A stretch of 36,087 nt of DNA, taken from the NCBI RefSeq assembly GCF_009372215.1, contig NZ_LWRV01000053.1:1-36087 (forward strand), in the 5' to 3' direction. Below the pieces are notes generated by a model. The model had not been told where the DNA came from and did no database searches. It worked only from the letters and a program-made list of their open reading frames with translations. Origin of the DNA: Acinetobacter portensis. GTDB taxonomy: Bacteria; Pseudomonadota; Gammaproteobacteria; Pseudomonadales; Moraxellaceae. Below are positions 1 through 9,058 of the stretch, in pieces. A program made the position numbers and the translations under genes. Every line of letters starts with the position of its first letter. Within the stretch, counting starts at the first letter, position 1.

Positions 1-266
1 GGTATTTAGGGATAAAAAAATTGGGTTTTGGATGCCTCATGCCATCTAAAGCAAAGAAAACTGAAAAATTAGATTCTGAATTAAAAAAGTTAAATAGAGA
101 GATTGGTCGTAGACGAATTCAAGTAGAGCATGTATTTGGAAGGATGAAATGTTTTAAGATTTTATCTTGTGTATATAGAAATCGTCGTAAAAGATTAAAC
201 CTGCGGTTTAATTTACTTGCTGGCATATACAATTTAGATTGGGTGAAAGATAAACAATTAAATTGA
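1..266 (+). pseudogene. IS5-family transposase, C-terminal fragment
   Basis: The reading frame is open to the first base of the window, so this is the 3' part of a gene starting upstream. It begins with residues YLGIKKLGF, matching the conserved Y-x-GI segment near the second catalytic Asp of IS5-type DDE transposases. It continues to the C-terminal block RRRIQVEHVFGRMK, where the catalytic Glu lies in VEHVFGRMK, and ends in the usual NLLAGIYNLDW. The N-terminal two thirds, with the first catalytic Asp, lie outside the window, so intact and remnant copies cannot be told apart. No copy of the IS-end-like sequence seen at 36073-36087 occurs just downstream, so this is probably a different or decayed element. 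Confidence 0.8.
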
Positions 267-350
267 TTGAAAAATGATTTATGAAGGAAGTCTAATATAT
301 ATGTTTAGTTTCCATTTTTCTTAAATATATGTGATAGATCATTCTAAAAC

Positions 351-503
351 ATGATATCAAATAAAGAATTAGTACACGACTTTTTCCAATTATGGTTATC
401 TGCTTGGAGTAAGTCTTGGTTGTTTGCATTTCCATTAATTTTGATTGTTTTACCTTTGGTACGTAAATTTTTATTAAACTTTATTGATACAAGCAAGTTG
501 TAA
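351..503 (+). pseudogene. DUF2798-like membrane protein, C-terminal half
   Basis: This 50-residue frame starts MISNKEL and contains FFQLWLSAWSKSWLFAFPL, then a hydrophobic stretch and a basic PLVRKF end. That W-x(3)-W-x(2)-SW-x-AFP pattern is typical of the second helix of small DUF2798 inner-membrane proteins, which are usually about 70-80 residues with two helices. An in-frame stop lies two codons upstream of the ATG and no first helix can be read, so the gene looks 5'-truncated, probably by the adjacent insertion. No convincing ribosome binding site precedes it. A genuine 50-residue protein remains possible. Confidence 0.5.
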
Positions 504-578
504 AAAATAAGCTATAGAACCTTCATTCGCTGTCATTCATAATGAAAATGAAACCATTATTGGCAATGAGATATATCA

Positions 579-766
579 ATGAAATATTTAACCATCTTCA
601 TCTGTTTAGGCTTATCTGCATGTGCAACACAACCATCTAAAAATATTCTTCAAGAAACAAAAGAATGCGCACAATACAGAGCAATGATGACTGCACCAAT
701 GCCACCAAGCGAACATGAAAAACTCAAAGTTGCATGTGAGCAATCACAACAACATCAACAATAAAT
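579..766 (+). CDS. small conserved lipoprotein
   Basis: A 61-residue protein with a type II signal peptide: MKYLTIFICLGLSAC, where LSAC is the lipobox and Cys15 the predicted lipidated residue. The mature part is short, polar and Gln-rich at the C-terminus (QSQQHQQ), with two further Cys residues (about 29 and 53) that could form a disulfide. No Asp follows the lipid Cys, so outer-membrane sorting is expected. I do not recognise a functional family. It is a single gene flanked by short AT-rich spacers. Confidence 0.75.
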
Positions 767-906
767 TCCAAATACAGAGTATGAAAATAGGTTTAAAGGC
801 ATAAAAGTAAGTGCTAGACCAAAGTGCGAGTACACTTCATTCCAAGTGTTAACTATGTTCAAATACGCATAAGAAACATGAATAGTGAATAAATAAGGAA
901 AGGCAA

Positions 907-1899
907 ATGTCACAAGCAAGCATGCAACAAGTCATTATTACAGAACCGGGCGATGTCGATAAACTTGCCTACGAAACAGTTGCAATTCCAACACCACAAG
1001 CAGACGAAGTACTGGTAAAAGTACATGCATTTGGTATTAACCGCCCAGATATCTTACAACGCCAAGGCTTATATCCAATGCCAAAAGGCGTAACACCTGT
1101 ACCGGGGCTAGAAGTTGCAGGTGAAGTATTTGCTGTTGGTGAAAGCGTGACACAATTTAAAGTGGGCGATAAAGTTTGCGGACTAACCAATGGTGGTGGC
1201 TACGCACAATATTGCGTTGTGCCTGAAAGCCAAACTCTAAATATTCCTGAAAATGTAAGCTACGTTCAAGCGGCTGCCATTCCTGAAACATTTTATACGG
1301 TTTGGGCAAATATCTTCCAAATGGGCAAAGCCAAAGCAGGCGAAACTGTACTCATTCATGGTGGAACAAGCGGTATTGGTACCACAGCACTCATGCTTTG
1401 TAATGCATTAGGATTGAAAACATTTGCAACCGTGGGTTCAGATGAAAAAGTACAAGCCATTTCAAACATCACTACAGCCATTAACTACAAAACTCAAGAC
1501 TTTGAGCAAGTAATTAACGAAGCAACCGATAATGCAGGCGTGGACGTTATTCTCGATATTGTTGGTGCGCCATATTTAGCACAAAATTTAAATCTATTAC
1601 GTCGTGATGGTCGCTTGGTGTATATCGCCTTTTTAGGTGGTGCAAAAGCCAAAGAAGTGAAGCTTGGTCAAATTATGATGAAACGATTGACCATTACAGG
1701 CTCAACCATGCGTGCACGTAATACAGCAGAAAAAGCTGAAATTACCCAAGGCTTAAAAGCCAATGTTTTACCACTTTGGGCAAAAGGCGAATGCTTACCT
1801 ATGATTTATAAAACATTCAAATTCGACCAAATTCAAGATGCACATGCATGTATGGATACAGGTGAGCATGTCGGTAAAGTGGTTGTTGAAGTTTTATAA
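907..1899 (+). CDS. NAD(P)H-quinone oxidoreductase, PIG3-like (zinc-free MDR)
   Basis: A 330-residue medium-chain dehydrogenase/reductase of the quinone oxidoreductase (zeta-crystallin) type, closest in pattern to the PIG3/TP53I3 subgroup. The N-terminal GroES-like domain carries FGINRPDILQRQGLYP and PGLEVAGEV. The cofactor-binding Rossmann fold has the glycine motif HGGTSGIGT at about 151-159. The zinc ligands of alcohol dehydrogenases are absent, as expected for this branch, which reduces quinones or enones with NADPH. AAGGAAAGG precedes the ATG at a suitable distance. It is a single gene closed by a terminator at 1933-1963. The physiological substrate is not evident. Confidence 0.88.
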   Translation: MSQASMQQVIITEPGDVDKLAYETVAIPTPQADEVLVKVHAFGINRPDILQRQGLYPMPKGVTPVPGLEVAGEVFAVGESVTQFKVGDKVCGLTNGGGYAQYCVVPESQTLNIPENVSYVQAAAIPETFYTVWANIFQMGKAKAGETVLIHGGTSGIGTTALMLCNALGLKTFATVGSDEKVQAISNITTAINYKTQDFEQVINEATDNAGVDVILDIVGAPYLAQNLNLLRRDGRLVYIAFLGGAKAKEVKLGQIMMKRLTITGSTMRARNTAEKAEITQGLKANVLPLWAKGECLPMIYKTFKFDQIQDAHACMDTGEHVGKVVVEVL

Positions 1900-1932
1900 G
1901 TTTTAGACTGCCAATGATTTAAGCTATAAATC

Positions 1933-1963
1933 AAAAAGCCACTGCATTTGCGGTGGTTTTTTA
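1933..1963 (+). terminator. rho-independent terminator
   Basis: CCACTGC-ATTT-GCGGTGG forms a 7-bp stem with one G-U pair, a 4-nt loop and a following run of six T. It lies 34 bases after the quinone oxidoreductase stop codon. Confidence 0.8.
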
Positions 1964-2068
1964 TTGCTAAGCCCAAATGAAAAGATGCGGTATAGGTTTG
2001 AAGATATATTTCCATGATGATTTATGCGAAAATACGACTTTATCTATTTATTAGTCCAAAGGCATTTC

Positions 2069-2572
2069 ATGACTGACCAATCTCCTGAATCTTTAAGCGA
2101 TATCGAAATTGTAGATATTTTACAATCCATGAAAAACGATGAGCTCAATATAGAAGCAAAAGAGATTATTCGTAATGGCGGTAAAGCAGGTCGTCAGGAA
2201 GCGCATAAACAAGCACTCGTTGCATTGCATACAGCATTTGAAGAGCGTTTTGTAGAAGCAGTAACTCTAGCTTTAGGCTTAAACGAAGGTCAGGCGAAAA
2301 AAATTCGTTATAAAAAAGACCGTATTCGTATTTTGAAAGTACGTGGCATCGATTATTTAGCAATTGACGGTGCAGAAACAGCACAAGTATTGTCACAAGT
2401 AGCACAAGCAATTGTTCGTGAAGATGCAATTGTGAATTCTGGTCTTCACAATATTTTTCCATTTTGGAAAGAAGGCTGGCCGATGGTTCAGTTCGATAAT
2501 GCATATACGATTTTAGAAGATGATATTAACATTCACTACCAAGCAGTTTTAGATGCTTTGCTAAGCAAATAA
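2069..2572 (+). CDS. conserved protein of unknown function
   Basis: A 167-residue soluble acidic protein starting MTDQSPES. I placed the start at the ATG at 2069 because AAGG sits six bases upstream; the frame remains open 15 codons further up without a good ribosome site. There is no signal peptide or membrane segment. A basic patch in the middle (AKKIRYKKDRIRILKVRG, about residues 89-106) could contact nucleic acid, followed by an alpha/beta-looking C-terminal half with NIFPFWKEGWPMVQF. It resembles conserved Acinetobacter hypothetical proteins, but I cannot assign a function. A bidirectional terminator follows. Confidence 0.75.
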   Translation: MTDQSPESLSDIEIVDILQSMKNDELNIEAKEIIRNGGKAGRQEAHKQALVALHTAFEERFVEAVTLALGLNEGQAKKIRYKKDRIRILKVRGIDYLAIDGAETAQVLSQVAQAIVREDAIVNSGLHNIFPFWKEGWPMVQFDNAYTILEDDINIHYQAVLDALLSK

Positions 2573-2599
2573 TTTTAGTTCGGTATTTTAAATGCCAAT

Positions 2600-2628
2600 A
2601 AAAAAAGCACCCTAAGGTGCTTTTTTTA
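2600..2628. terminator. bidirectional terminator between convergent genes
   Basis: AAAAAAAGCACC-CTAA-GGTGCTTTTTTT: a GC-rich core stem extended by A/T runs on both sides, serving the gene ending at 2572 and the leftward transporter gene ending at 2640. Confidence 0.88.
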
Positions 2629-2639
2629 TGCTTAAGATA

Positions 2640-3980
2640 TTATCCAAGTGTTGAATAAAGAGGGAACACACCAAATACAAGTGCAGCAACAAGCATGACT
2701 AAACAGGTAATAATTGCCCATTTAATGGTGAATTTTTGATGAGCACCAAATTCAATACCTGCCAAGCCAACAAGTAAGTAAGTTGATGGAACAAGAGGAG
2801 ATAATAAATGCACAGGCTGACCAACAATAGATGCACGTGCCATTTCTACAGGGCTAATACCATAATGAATTGCTGCTTCTGACAGAATTGGAAGTACGCC
2901 ATAGTAGAAAGCATCATTCGACATAAAGAAGGTTAAAGGCATACTGATAATAGCAGTAATAGGTGCTAGGAAAGGACCCATACTTTCAGGAATAATCGCT
3001 ACTAGCTCTTTAGACATGGCTTCAACCATACCTGTACCTGCTAAAATACCTGTAAAAATACCTGCTGCAAAAATAATACCAACCACGTTCAAAGCACTAC
3101 CTGCATGGTTTGCAATTAGTGATTTTTGCATGTCGATGTCTTTATAGTTCACAACAAGCGCAATACTCAGTGCAATCATGAATAAGATAGACATTGGTAA
3201 AATACCATAAATTAATGACACCATAAGTACAACAGTCAGTAAAGTATTGAACCAACGTAAGTGTGCGCGGTTCGCTTCAGGATTTGTTGAAATTTGAATG
3301 GAATCGCCATGACTGATATCTAATTCAACAATACCTAAACGCTTACGTTCCATACGGCCATACATGAAGCCGACGATATAAAGCCAGAAAATGGCAAATA
3401 TCATAGGTAAAATCATAGGAACGAATACATCACTTGGGTCTACATGCAAAGCACTTGCTGCACGAGCAGTAGGACCACCCCAAGGTGTTAGGTTCATAAT
3501 ACCGCTAGCAAGCATCATTAAACATGCCATGATAAGCGGGCTCATACCTAAGCGTTTGTAAAGCGGTAGCATTGCAGCCACACAGATCATATACGTTGTT
3601 GAACCATCACCATCTAAAGAAACAATGAGGGTTAAGGTAATTGTACCCATGACCACTTTCAGTGGGTCACCTTTTACAAGGCGTAAAATCCATTTTACAG
3701 AGGGGTCAAATAAACCTGTATCAATCATGATTGCAAAATATAGGATTGCGAAAAGCAACATTACACCAGTAGGTGCTAGTTTTTTGACGCCTTCAAGCAT
3801 CATTTCACCAAGCTCGTTCAGGTGAATATTGTCTAGTCCTTCTACAAAGAAACTAAGACCGTATGCAATTAGAGCAAATAGAACGGGAATTAATGTAAGT
3901 GCAACAAGCGGTGTTAGGCGTCTAGACATGATTAAATACATGAAGCAGATAATCATACCCAAACCAAGAATGGTGAGCAT
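2640..3980 (-). CDS. CitMHS-family citrate/metal:proton symporter
   Basis: A 446-residue polytopic protein of the CitMHS family (TC 2.A.11), which imports citrate as a divalent-metal complex with protons. It has about 12 hydrophobic segments. Family landmarks are SLDGDGSTTYMICVAAMLPLY and the segment MNLTPWGGPTARAA in the middle, and a C-terminal repeat with MSNDAFYYGVLP and GQPVHLLSPLVPS. The start is the ATG at 3980, because AAGGA lies eight bases upstream and the sequence MLTILGLG opens the first helix; the frame extends 29 codons further upstream with non-family sequence. Neighbours give no hint of a two-component CitAB-type regulator. The metal preference cannot be read from the sequence. 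Confidence 0.88.
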   Translation of the reverse strand: MLTILGLGMIICFMYLIMSRRLTPLVALTLIPVLFALIAYGLSFFVEGLDNIHLNELGEMMLEGVKKLAPTGVMLLFAILYFAIMIDTGLFDPSVKWILRLVKGDPLKVVMGTITLTLIVSLDGDGSTTYMICVAAMLPLYKRLGMSPLIMACLMMLASGIMNLTPWGGPTARAASALHVDPSDVFVPMILPMIFAIFWLYIVGFMYGRMERKRLGIVELDISHGDSIQISTNPEANRAHLRWFNTLLTVVLMVSLIYGILPMSILFMIALSIALVVNYKDIDMQKSLIANHAGSALNVVGIIFAAGIFTGILAGTGMVEAMSKELVAIIPESMGPFLAPITAIISMPLTFFMSNDAFYYGVLPILSEAAIHYGISPVEMARASIVGQPVHLLSPLVPSTYLLVGLAGIEFGAHQKFTIKWAIITCLVMLVAALVFGVFPLYSTLG

Positions 3981-4350
3981 TATTTCAATCCTTTGAATTA
4001 TGTTGTGAGTATTATTTTTTCTTAAAAGCGTTACGATAGTAGTGAAAAAATGATGAATTAGAAACAATGTGGATAAAATGTGATTTATTCGATCATTTTA
4101 TGGGGAAATAGTATATAAAAAACAATAGTTTAAATTTTAAATTTGATGTTGGAGAGAGAAAATAATCTTGAATATGTGTAAGCATAGGTAATTACGTGTT
4201 AATTCATGTAATTTGGTTGATTTTTTTGGTTATTTAATCATCTAAAGTCGATTGTTTTTATATCAATAAAAGTGCAAAAGAATAATTTTTATACTATTTT
4301 GTTGAAATAGACTAGTCATCAATTTCACTTTTTTTATAAGGTGGTGATAT
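3981..4350. other. intergenic region upstream of the citrate transporter
   Basis: An AT-rich gap containing the leftward promoter region and ribosome site (AAGGA) of the CitMHS gene. I see no open frame with coding character, no strong inverted repeat and no recognisable riboswitch. Confidence 0.5.
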
Positions 4351-4382
4351 AAAAAAGAATCAGATTACTCTGATTCTTTTTC
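4351..4382 (-). terminator. terminator overlapping the end of the paeA-like gene
   Basis: AAAAAGAATCAGA-TTAC-TCTGATTCTTTTT is a perfect 13-bp inverted repeat, with the leftward gene's stop codon at 4365-4367 lying at the loop. Long T runs occur on both strands, so it can stop transcription from either side. Confidence 0.85.
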
Positions 4383-5687
4383 AATAGTTTGGTTAACTTC
4401 ATTGATGCGAGTAACTAACAACTGGTCAATTTTAAAGTGGTCGACATCGACAACTTCAAATTTATAATTGCCATAAATTACCGTGTCAGCAGGACGTGGA
4501 ATTTTACGCAGTTTATACATCATAAAACCAGCTAGGGTTTCATAGTTTTCATCATCTGGCATGGTGTCAATTTCAAGCGCATGCTTCAAATCTTCAATTG
4601 GTGTACTACCATCAATCAACCATGAATTTTCGTCACGTTTAATAATTTGCAAATCTGCTTCAATAGGGGTAACCCAATCACCCATCACGGTAATCATGAT
4701 ATCTGAAAGTGTAATTACACCAACAACAAGAGCGTATTCATTAATCACTACAGCAAATTTTTCTTTGGTTGAGCGAAAACGATCGAGCAACTCAGAAAGG
4801 GTTAATGTATCTGGAATGGTTAAAACATTACGAATAGTATTTTCATTGAGTTGCAGTAAAGATTGATTATTTAGAATACGAACCAAAATATCTTTAGCAT
4901 CTACATAGCCAATCACATCGTCAATATTTTCACTACAGACTAAAAACTTAGAATAAGGGAATTCAGCCAGTTTTTGACGAATACTTTCTTCAGATTCTTT
5001 GAGAGTGAAAAAGACGACATTTTCACGGGTTGTCATGCTCGACGGGACATTTCGTTCTTCAAGTTCAAATACATTTTCAATGAAATGATGTTCTTGCTTT
5101 TGCAATACGCCTGCTTGCGCACCTGCATCCATAACTGCAGAAATATCGGCAAAAGTAATGTTGTCATCACGAGTTGTATTTACTTTAAATAAGCGAAAGA
5201 GTAAATTCGCTAAACTATTGATAAACCAAGCCAAAGGTTTACAAACAACAATAAAGACTTGAATAGGGTTAATAACAGAAATGGCAATTTTTTCAGGTGC
5301 GATCATTGCCAAGCGTTTTGGCATAAGATCGGCAAATAAAATAAATAATGATGTCACTAACGTAAATGAAAGCGTAAAACTAATGGTTTCTGCCCAAGGG
5401 CCAACATAAAATTGGTTTACAAAGCTAATGAAGTAGGGGCGAAATGCACCTTCACCTAAAATACCGCCAAGAATTGCGACAGCATTTAAGCCAATTTGTG
5501 ACGCTGCAAAGAAATCTGCAGAGTTACCTTGTAAATCTAAAACTTTCTGTGCTCGGTCTTCACCCGATTCAGCAAGAATCTTAAGTTTTACTTTTCGAGC
5601 ACCTGCTAATGCAATTTCAGTTAAAGATAAAAATCCAGCCCCTGCAATAAGGACTAAGATAATAAGAATATTTTGAAAAAGGCTCAC
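4365..5687 (-). CDS. CNNM/CorC-type membrane protein, PaeA (YtfL)-like
   Basis: A 440-residue UPF0053 protein. Residues about 1-190 form the DUF21/CNNM membrane domain (LSLTEIALAGARKVKLK, QIGLNAVAILGGILGE). A CBS-domain pair spans about 205-330, and a C-terminal CorC_HlyC domain about 345-430. The N-terminal segment closely resembles E. coli YtfL, renamed PaeA, which is needed for putrescine/cadaverine efflux under stress; other family members are linked to Mg2+/Co2+ handling. 'Hemolysin' in older annotation is misleading. The start is GTG at 5687, supported by AGGTGGA a few bases upstream and by the N-terminal match to the family. Substrate is inferred from similarity only. Confidence 0.88.
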   Translation of the reverse strand: MSLFQNILIILVLIAGAGFLSLTEIALAGARKVKLKILAESGEDRAQKVLDLQGNSADFFAASQIGLNAVAILGGILGEGAFRPYFISFVNQFYVGPWAETISFTLSFTLVTSLFILFADLMPKRLAMIAPEKIAISVINPIQVFIVVCKPLAWFINSLANLLFRLFKVNTTRDDNITFADISAVMDAGAQAGVLQKQEHHFIENVFELEERNVPSSMTTRENVVFFTLKESEESIRQKLAEFPYSKFLVCSENIDDVIGYVDAKDILVRILNNQSLLQLNENTIRNVLTIPDTLTLSELLDRFRSTKEKFAVVINEYALVVGVITLSDIMITVMGDWVTPIEADLQIIKRDENSWLIDGSTPIEDLKHALEIDTMPDDENYETLAGFMMYKLRKIPRPADTVIYGNYKFEVVDVDHFKIDQLLVTRINEVNQTIEKESE

Positions 5688-5735
5688 GAATCCACCTGTG
5701 GCTCATCATTATTATGAATATTTTTAACACAAATT

Positions 5736-5769
5736 AACCTGAGGTTATATAAAAATATTCGCTCAGGTT
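5736..5769. repeat. inverted repeat between the LysR and paeA-like genes
   Basis: AACCTGAG (5736-5743) pairs with CTCAGGTT (5762-5769). The left arm is also part of an 11-bp palindrome, AACCTGAGGTT. It lies downstream of the leftward LysR gene and about 50 bases upstream of the paeA-like GTG. It could be a weak terminator or an operator; it lacks a proper T run. Confidence 0.45.
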
Positions 5770-5815
5770 CATAAAGGATAATCTTAATAAATAAGAACTT
5801 ATAAATAAATAGGAA

Positions 5816-6805
5816 TTAATAAGTTGAATTTTGAGTGTTATTTAATAAAAACTCTCGATTCTCTTCTTCAATCATTTGACGAGCAACATATAGAATAAGT
5901 TGGCGTAACCAACGATGTGCAGGATGATGATGAAGTAAAGGGCACCATGCCATTTTTAATTCAAATTCAGGAATATAAAAAGGAGGATCTTTAATTAACA
6001 GATTTTGACTATTCGATTGTAAACTTGCAATACGCGTTGGCAATGTTGCAATTAAGTCTACATTTGAAGCAAGTAATGCAGGCATTTGGTAATGGCGGGT
6101 AAATACTGAAATTTTACGTTTTTGACCAATACGCTCTAAAGCTTGATCAATCCAGCCTAAGCCAGCTTGTTTTTCAGGATTAACACCAAAGCCAACGCCC
6201 ATACCTGTTTTAGATACCCAAATATGTTGTGCATCTAAATAACTTTTTAAGTTTAAGTTGGTTGCAGCAGGGTGCTTACTATTTAACAAGCAAGAAAAGC
6301 TGTCACGCCAAACTAAAACTTGATGGAAACTTTGTGGAATTTCATTGAATCTATTAATGGCTAAATCGACTTTACCTTGTTCCATATCTCGATAAGACAC
6401 ATCACTAGGCGTTAAAAAGTCGAGTACGACATTTGGTGCTTCAGAGCGTAAGGCTTTAACTAGGCGGGGAACTAAGGTTGCCTCTGCATAATCTGAAGTC
6501 ATAATTCTAAATACACGGTTAGATGTATAAGGACGGAATTCTGTACGCGGCTCTAAAATCATCGATAAATCAGACAACGCATCACGAATGCGAGGTTGAA
6601 GTTCTAAAGCACGTTCAGTGGGCGTCATTCCTTCAGAAGAACGAATAAGTAGCGGATCGTTAAATAAATTGCGTAATCTGCGTAAAATATTACTCATTGC
6701 AGGTTGAGTGACACCCAATTGTTCTGCGGCACGAGTTACATTTTTTTCGCGAAGAAGTACATCAAGATAAATAAGAAGATTAAGATCTACCCGCTCTAGA
6801 TTCAT
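5816..6805 (-). CDS. LysR-family transcriptional regulator
   Basis: A 329-residue LysR-type regulator. The N-terminal winged helix-turn-helix (about 5-65) shows DLNLLIYLDVLLREKNVTRAA, QLGVTQPAMSNILRRLR and FNDPLLIR. The rest is a periplasmic-binding-protein-like effector domain (about 95-310) with the F-R-I-M-T-S-D-Y motif typical of the NodD/LinR-like branch. It is divergent from aceA across a 631-base gap, so aceA control is an attractive guess by position only; LysR proteins often regulate the divergent neighbour. The effector is unknown. The C-terminal tail (NREFLLNNTQNSTY) is polar. Confidence 0.88.
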   Translation of the reverse strand: MNLERVDLNLLIYLDVLLREKNVTRAAEQLGVTQPAMSNILRRLRNLFNDPLLIRSSEGMTPTERALELQPRIRDALSDLSMILEPRTEFRPYTSNRVFRIMTSDYAEATLVPRLVKALRSEAPNVVLDFLTPSDVSYRDMEQGKVDLAINRFNEIPQSFHQVLVWRDSFSCLLNSKHPAATNLNLKSYLDAQHIWVSKTGMGVGFGVNPEKQAGLGWIDQALERIGQKRKISVFTRHYQMPALLASNVDLIATLPTRIASLQSNSQNLLIKDPPFYIPEFELKMAWCPLLHHHPAHRWLRQLILYVARQMIEEENREFLLNNTQNSTY

Positions 6806-7436
6806 ACAGGAAATACCGAAAATAAAATCAAGAAATTATAGTGATTATGCCATAAGGAGTAGGGCTTGTGTAGAAATATGGTGGAAAAAACAACAGATTA
6901 GCGAGATAAAAATAAGAGCATCGAATTTAAAAGTAAAGTGTTATCAAGGAGCTTCATCTTTAATATTGAAGATAAATACAAAATAGCAGTGAAAATTGAC
7001 GCTCATTTACAGGATTAAATAAGCTTTTAAAATAAGGGAATAAATTTTGACTTAAAAATGATCATTTTTTGCTATGTTAAATTGACTGTAAGATAAATTT
7101 CCACTGTCAAAATAGTCAATTTTTCATATTTTAAATAGGGGGCAGACTTAAGTCGAATAAATAAAAAATGAACAATTTGATTAAAAATAAAACAAATTAA
7201 TTTGGATTAAATATTATTAAAAACAATTACTTATATTGCTGTATTTTGATTATAATTAGACTTTAATCTATATATTTTTTAAATAAATAGTGAAGATTCT
7301 TAGAGAATATTGGATTAATTTTTTAAGTCAATCTACTCTGTATCCATAGCAATGAAGCGGTTGAAAATTAAACAGCCTAAAAGCAAGTTTAATTTTCAAT
7401 TGAAAAATCCTAAAAATACATACAGGGTAAAATATC
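6806..7436. promoter_or_regulatory. divergent lysR-aceA control region
   Basis: A long AT-rich region without coding character. It contains an inverted repeat AAATTGACT (7079-7087) / AGTCAATTT (7114-7122), a possible sigma-70 promoter for aceA (TTACTT at 7227-7232, TATAAT at 7251-7256, 18-base spacer), and a strong stem-loop in the predicted aceA leader (7361-7399). With that promoter the leader would be about 170 nt. Confidence 0.5.
7361..7399 (+). promoter_or_regulatory. perfect 13-bp stem-loop in the aceA 5' leader
   Basis: TTGAAAATTAAAC (7361-7373) and GTTTAATTTTCAA (7387-7399) are exact reverse complements with a 13-base spacer. The right arm also takes part in a second, overlapping 14-bp palindrome, TTTTCAATTGAAAA (7393-7406). 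The element ends 37 bases before the aceA ATG and lacks a T run, so it is not a standard terminator. Confidence 0.6.
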
Positions 7437-9038
7437 ATGACAACATATCAAACAGCGATTGATGCAATCCGCGAATTAAAAGCAAAATTCGGTAACACTT
7501 GGGCGGACATCAGTCCTGAAGATGCTGCGCGTATGCAAATCCAAAACCGTTTCAAAACTGGTTTAGATATTGCGAAATATACAGCTGCTATTATGCGTCG
7601 TGATATGGCTGCATATGATGCTGACTCTAGCCAATACACTCAATCATTAGGTTGCTGGCACGGTTTCATCGCACAACAAAAAATGATTGCGAACAAAAAA
7701 TACTTCGGTACAACTGATCGTCGCTACATCTACTTATCTGGTTGGATGGTTGCTGCACTTCGTTCAGAATTCGGTCCTCTTCCTGACCAATCTATGCACG
7801 AAAAAACTTCAGTTCCTGCATTAATCGAAGAAATCTACACTTTCCTTCGTCAAGCTGACGCGAAAGAATTAAACGACTTGTTCCGTGCACTTAAAAAAGC
7901 AAACGAAGCAGGCGACACAGCTAAAGCTGCTGAAATCACTGCACAAATCGATGGTTTCCAAACTCACGTTGTACCAATTATTGCAGATATCGATGCTGGT
8001 TTCGGTAACGAAGAAGCGACTTACTTGTTAGCTAAGAAAATGATCGAAGCAGGTGCTTGTGCACTTCAAATCGAAAACCAAGTGTCTGACGCGAAACAAT
8101 GTGGTCACCAAGCTGGTAAAGTAACGGTTCCTCACGAAGACTTTATCGCGAAAATCCACGCACTTCGTTATGCATTCTTAGAAATGGGTCTTGATGACGG
8201 TATCATTGTTGCACGTACTGACTCTGAAGGCGCTGACTTAACTCAAAAAATCCCAGTAGTTAAAGAGCCAGGCGACATCGCTTCTCAATATATCAGCTAC
8301 TTAGAAACTTCTGAAATTGACATCGCTGATGCGCAAGAAGATGAGATTCTAATCAAACGTAACGGTAAATTACACCGTCCTAAGCGTCTTGCTTCTGGCT
8401 TGTATCAATTCCGTGAAGGCACTCAAATTGATCGCGTTGTACTTGACTGCGTATCTAGCCTTCAAAACGGTGCTGACTTACTTTGGATTGAAACTGCAAC
8501 GCCAAACGTTGATGAAATCGCTCACATGGTTAACCGTGTACGTGAAACAGTGCCAAATGCGAAGCTTGTTTATAACAACAGCCCATCATTCAACTGGACT
8601 TTAAACTTCCGTCAACAAACTTATGATCGTTATGTTGCTGAAGGTAAAGATGTTTCTGCTTATGACCGTGCGAAATTAATGAGCGCTGAGTATGACGAAA
8701 CTCAATTAGCGAAAGATGCTGATGAAAAAGTACGTACATTCCAAGCAGATGCTTCTCGTGAAGCAGGTGTGTTCCATCACTTGATCACACTTCCGACTTA
8801 CCATACAGCTGCGCTTTCAACTCACGAGCTTGCTAAAGGTTACTTCGGTGAAGAAGGTATGCTTGCTTATGTTGCTGGCGTACAACGTAAAGAAATCCGC
8901 GGTACAATTGCATGTGTTAAACACCAAGCAATGGCTGGTTCAGACATCGGTGATGACCACAAAGAAATCTTCGCTGGTGACAATGCATTGAAAGCTGGTG
9001 ATGACTCTAAAAATACAATGAACCAATTTGGTGGTTAA
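7437..9038 (+). CDS. aceA: isocitrate lyase
   Basis: A 533-residue isocitrate lyase (EC 4.1.3.1) that cleaves isocitrate to glyoxylate and succinate, the first step of the glyoxylate shunt used for growth on acetate and fatty acids. The catalytic loop reads K220-Q-C222-G-H224; Pseudomonas-type long isocitrate lyases also use KQCGH where E. coli has KKCGH. Further landmarks are DIDAGFGNEEATYLLAKKM and IVARTDSEGADL (metal and substrate binding) and a late YNNSPSFNW. The length matches the long isoform of Pseudomonas and Acinetobacter. AGGG precedes the ATG. Malate synthase is not in the window. A GAAA-loop terminator follows immediately. Codon use is strongly biased, as expected of a highly expressed gene. 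Confidence 0.97.
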   Translation: MTTYQTAIDAIRELKAKFGNTWADISPEDAARMQIQNRFKTGLDIAKYTAAIMRRDMAAYDADSSQYTQSLGCWHGFIAQQKMIANKKYFGTTDRRYIYLSGWMVAALRSEFGPLPDQSMHEKTSVPALIEEIYTFLRQADAKELNDLFRALKKANEAGDTAKAAEITAQIDGFQTHVVPIIADIDAGFGNEEATYLLAKKMIEAGACALQIENQVSDAKQCGHQAGKVTVPHEDFIAKIHALRYAFLEMGLDDGIIVARTDSEGADLTQKIPVVKEPGDIASQYISYLETSEIDIADAQEDEILIKRNGKLHRPKRLASGLYQFREGTQIDRVVLDCVSSLQNGADLLWIETATPNVDEIAHMVNRVRETVPNAKLVYNNSPSFNWTLNFRQQTYDRYVAEGKDVSAYDRAKLMSAEYDETQLAKDADEKVRTFQADASREAGVFHHLITLPTYHTAALSTHELAKGYFGEEGMLAYVAGVQRKEIRGTIACVKHQAMAGSDIGDDHKEIFAGDNALKAGDDSKNTMNQFGG

Positions 9039-9058
9039 TCCTCTAAGTTGATTTAAAA

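Noticed and set aside
3981..4067. 29-codon extension of the citrate transporter
   Set aside because: It lies upstream of a well-placed AAGGA and ATG and adds polar sequence atypical of the family.
7046..7122. Alternative aceA promoter around TTGACT at 7047
   Set aside because: The spacing to the nearest -10-like sequence (about 20 bases) is poor; the TTACTT/TATAAT pair at 7227-7256 is better, though unproven.
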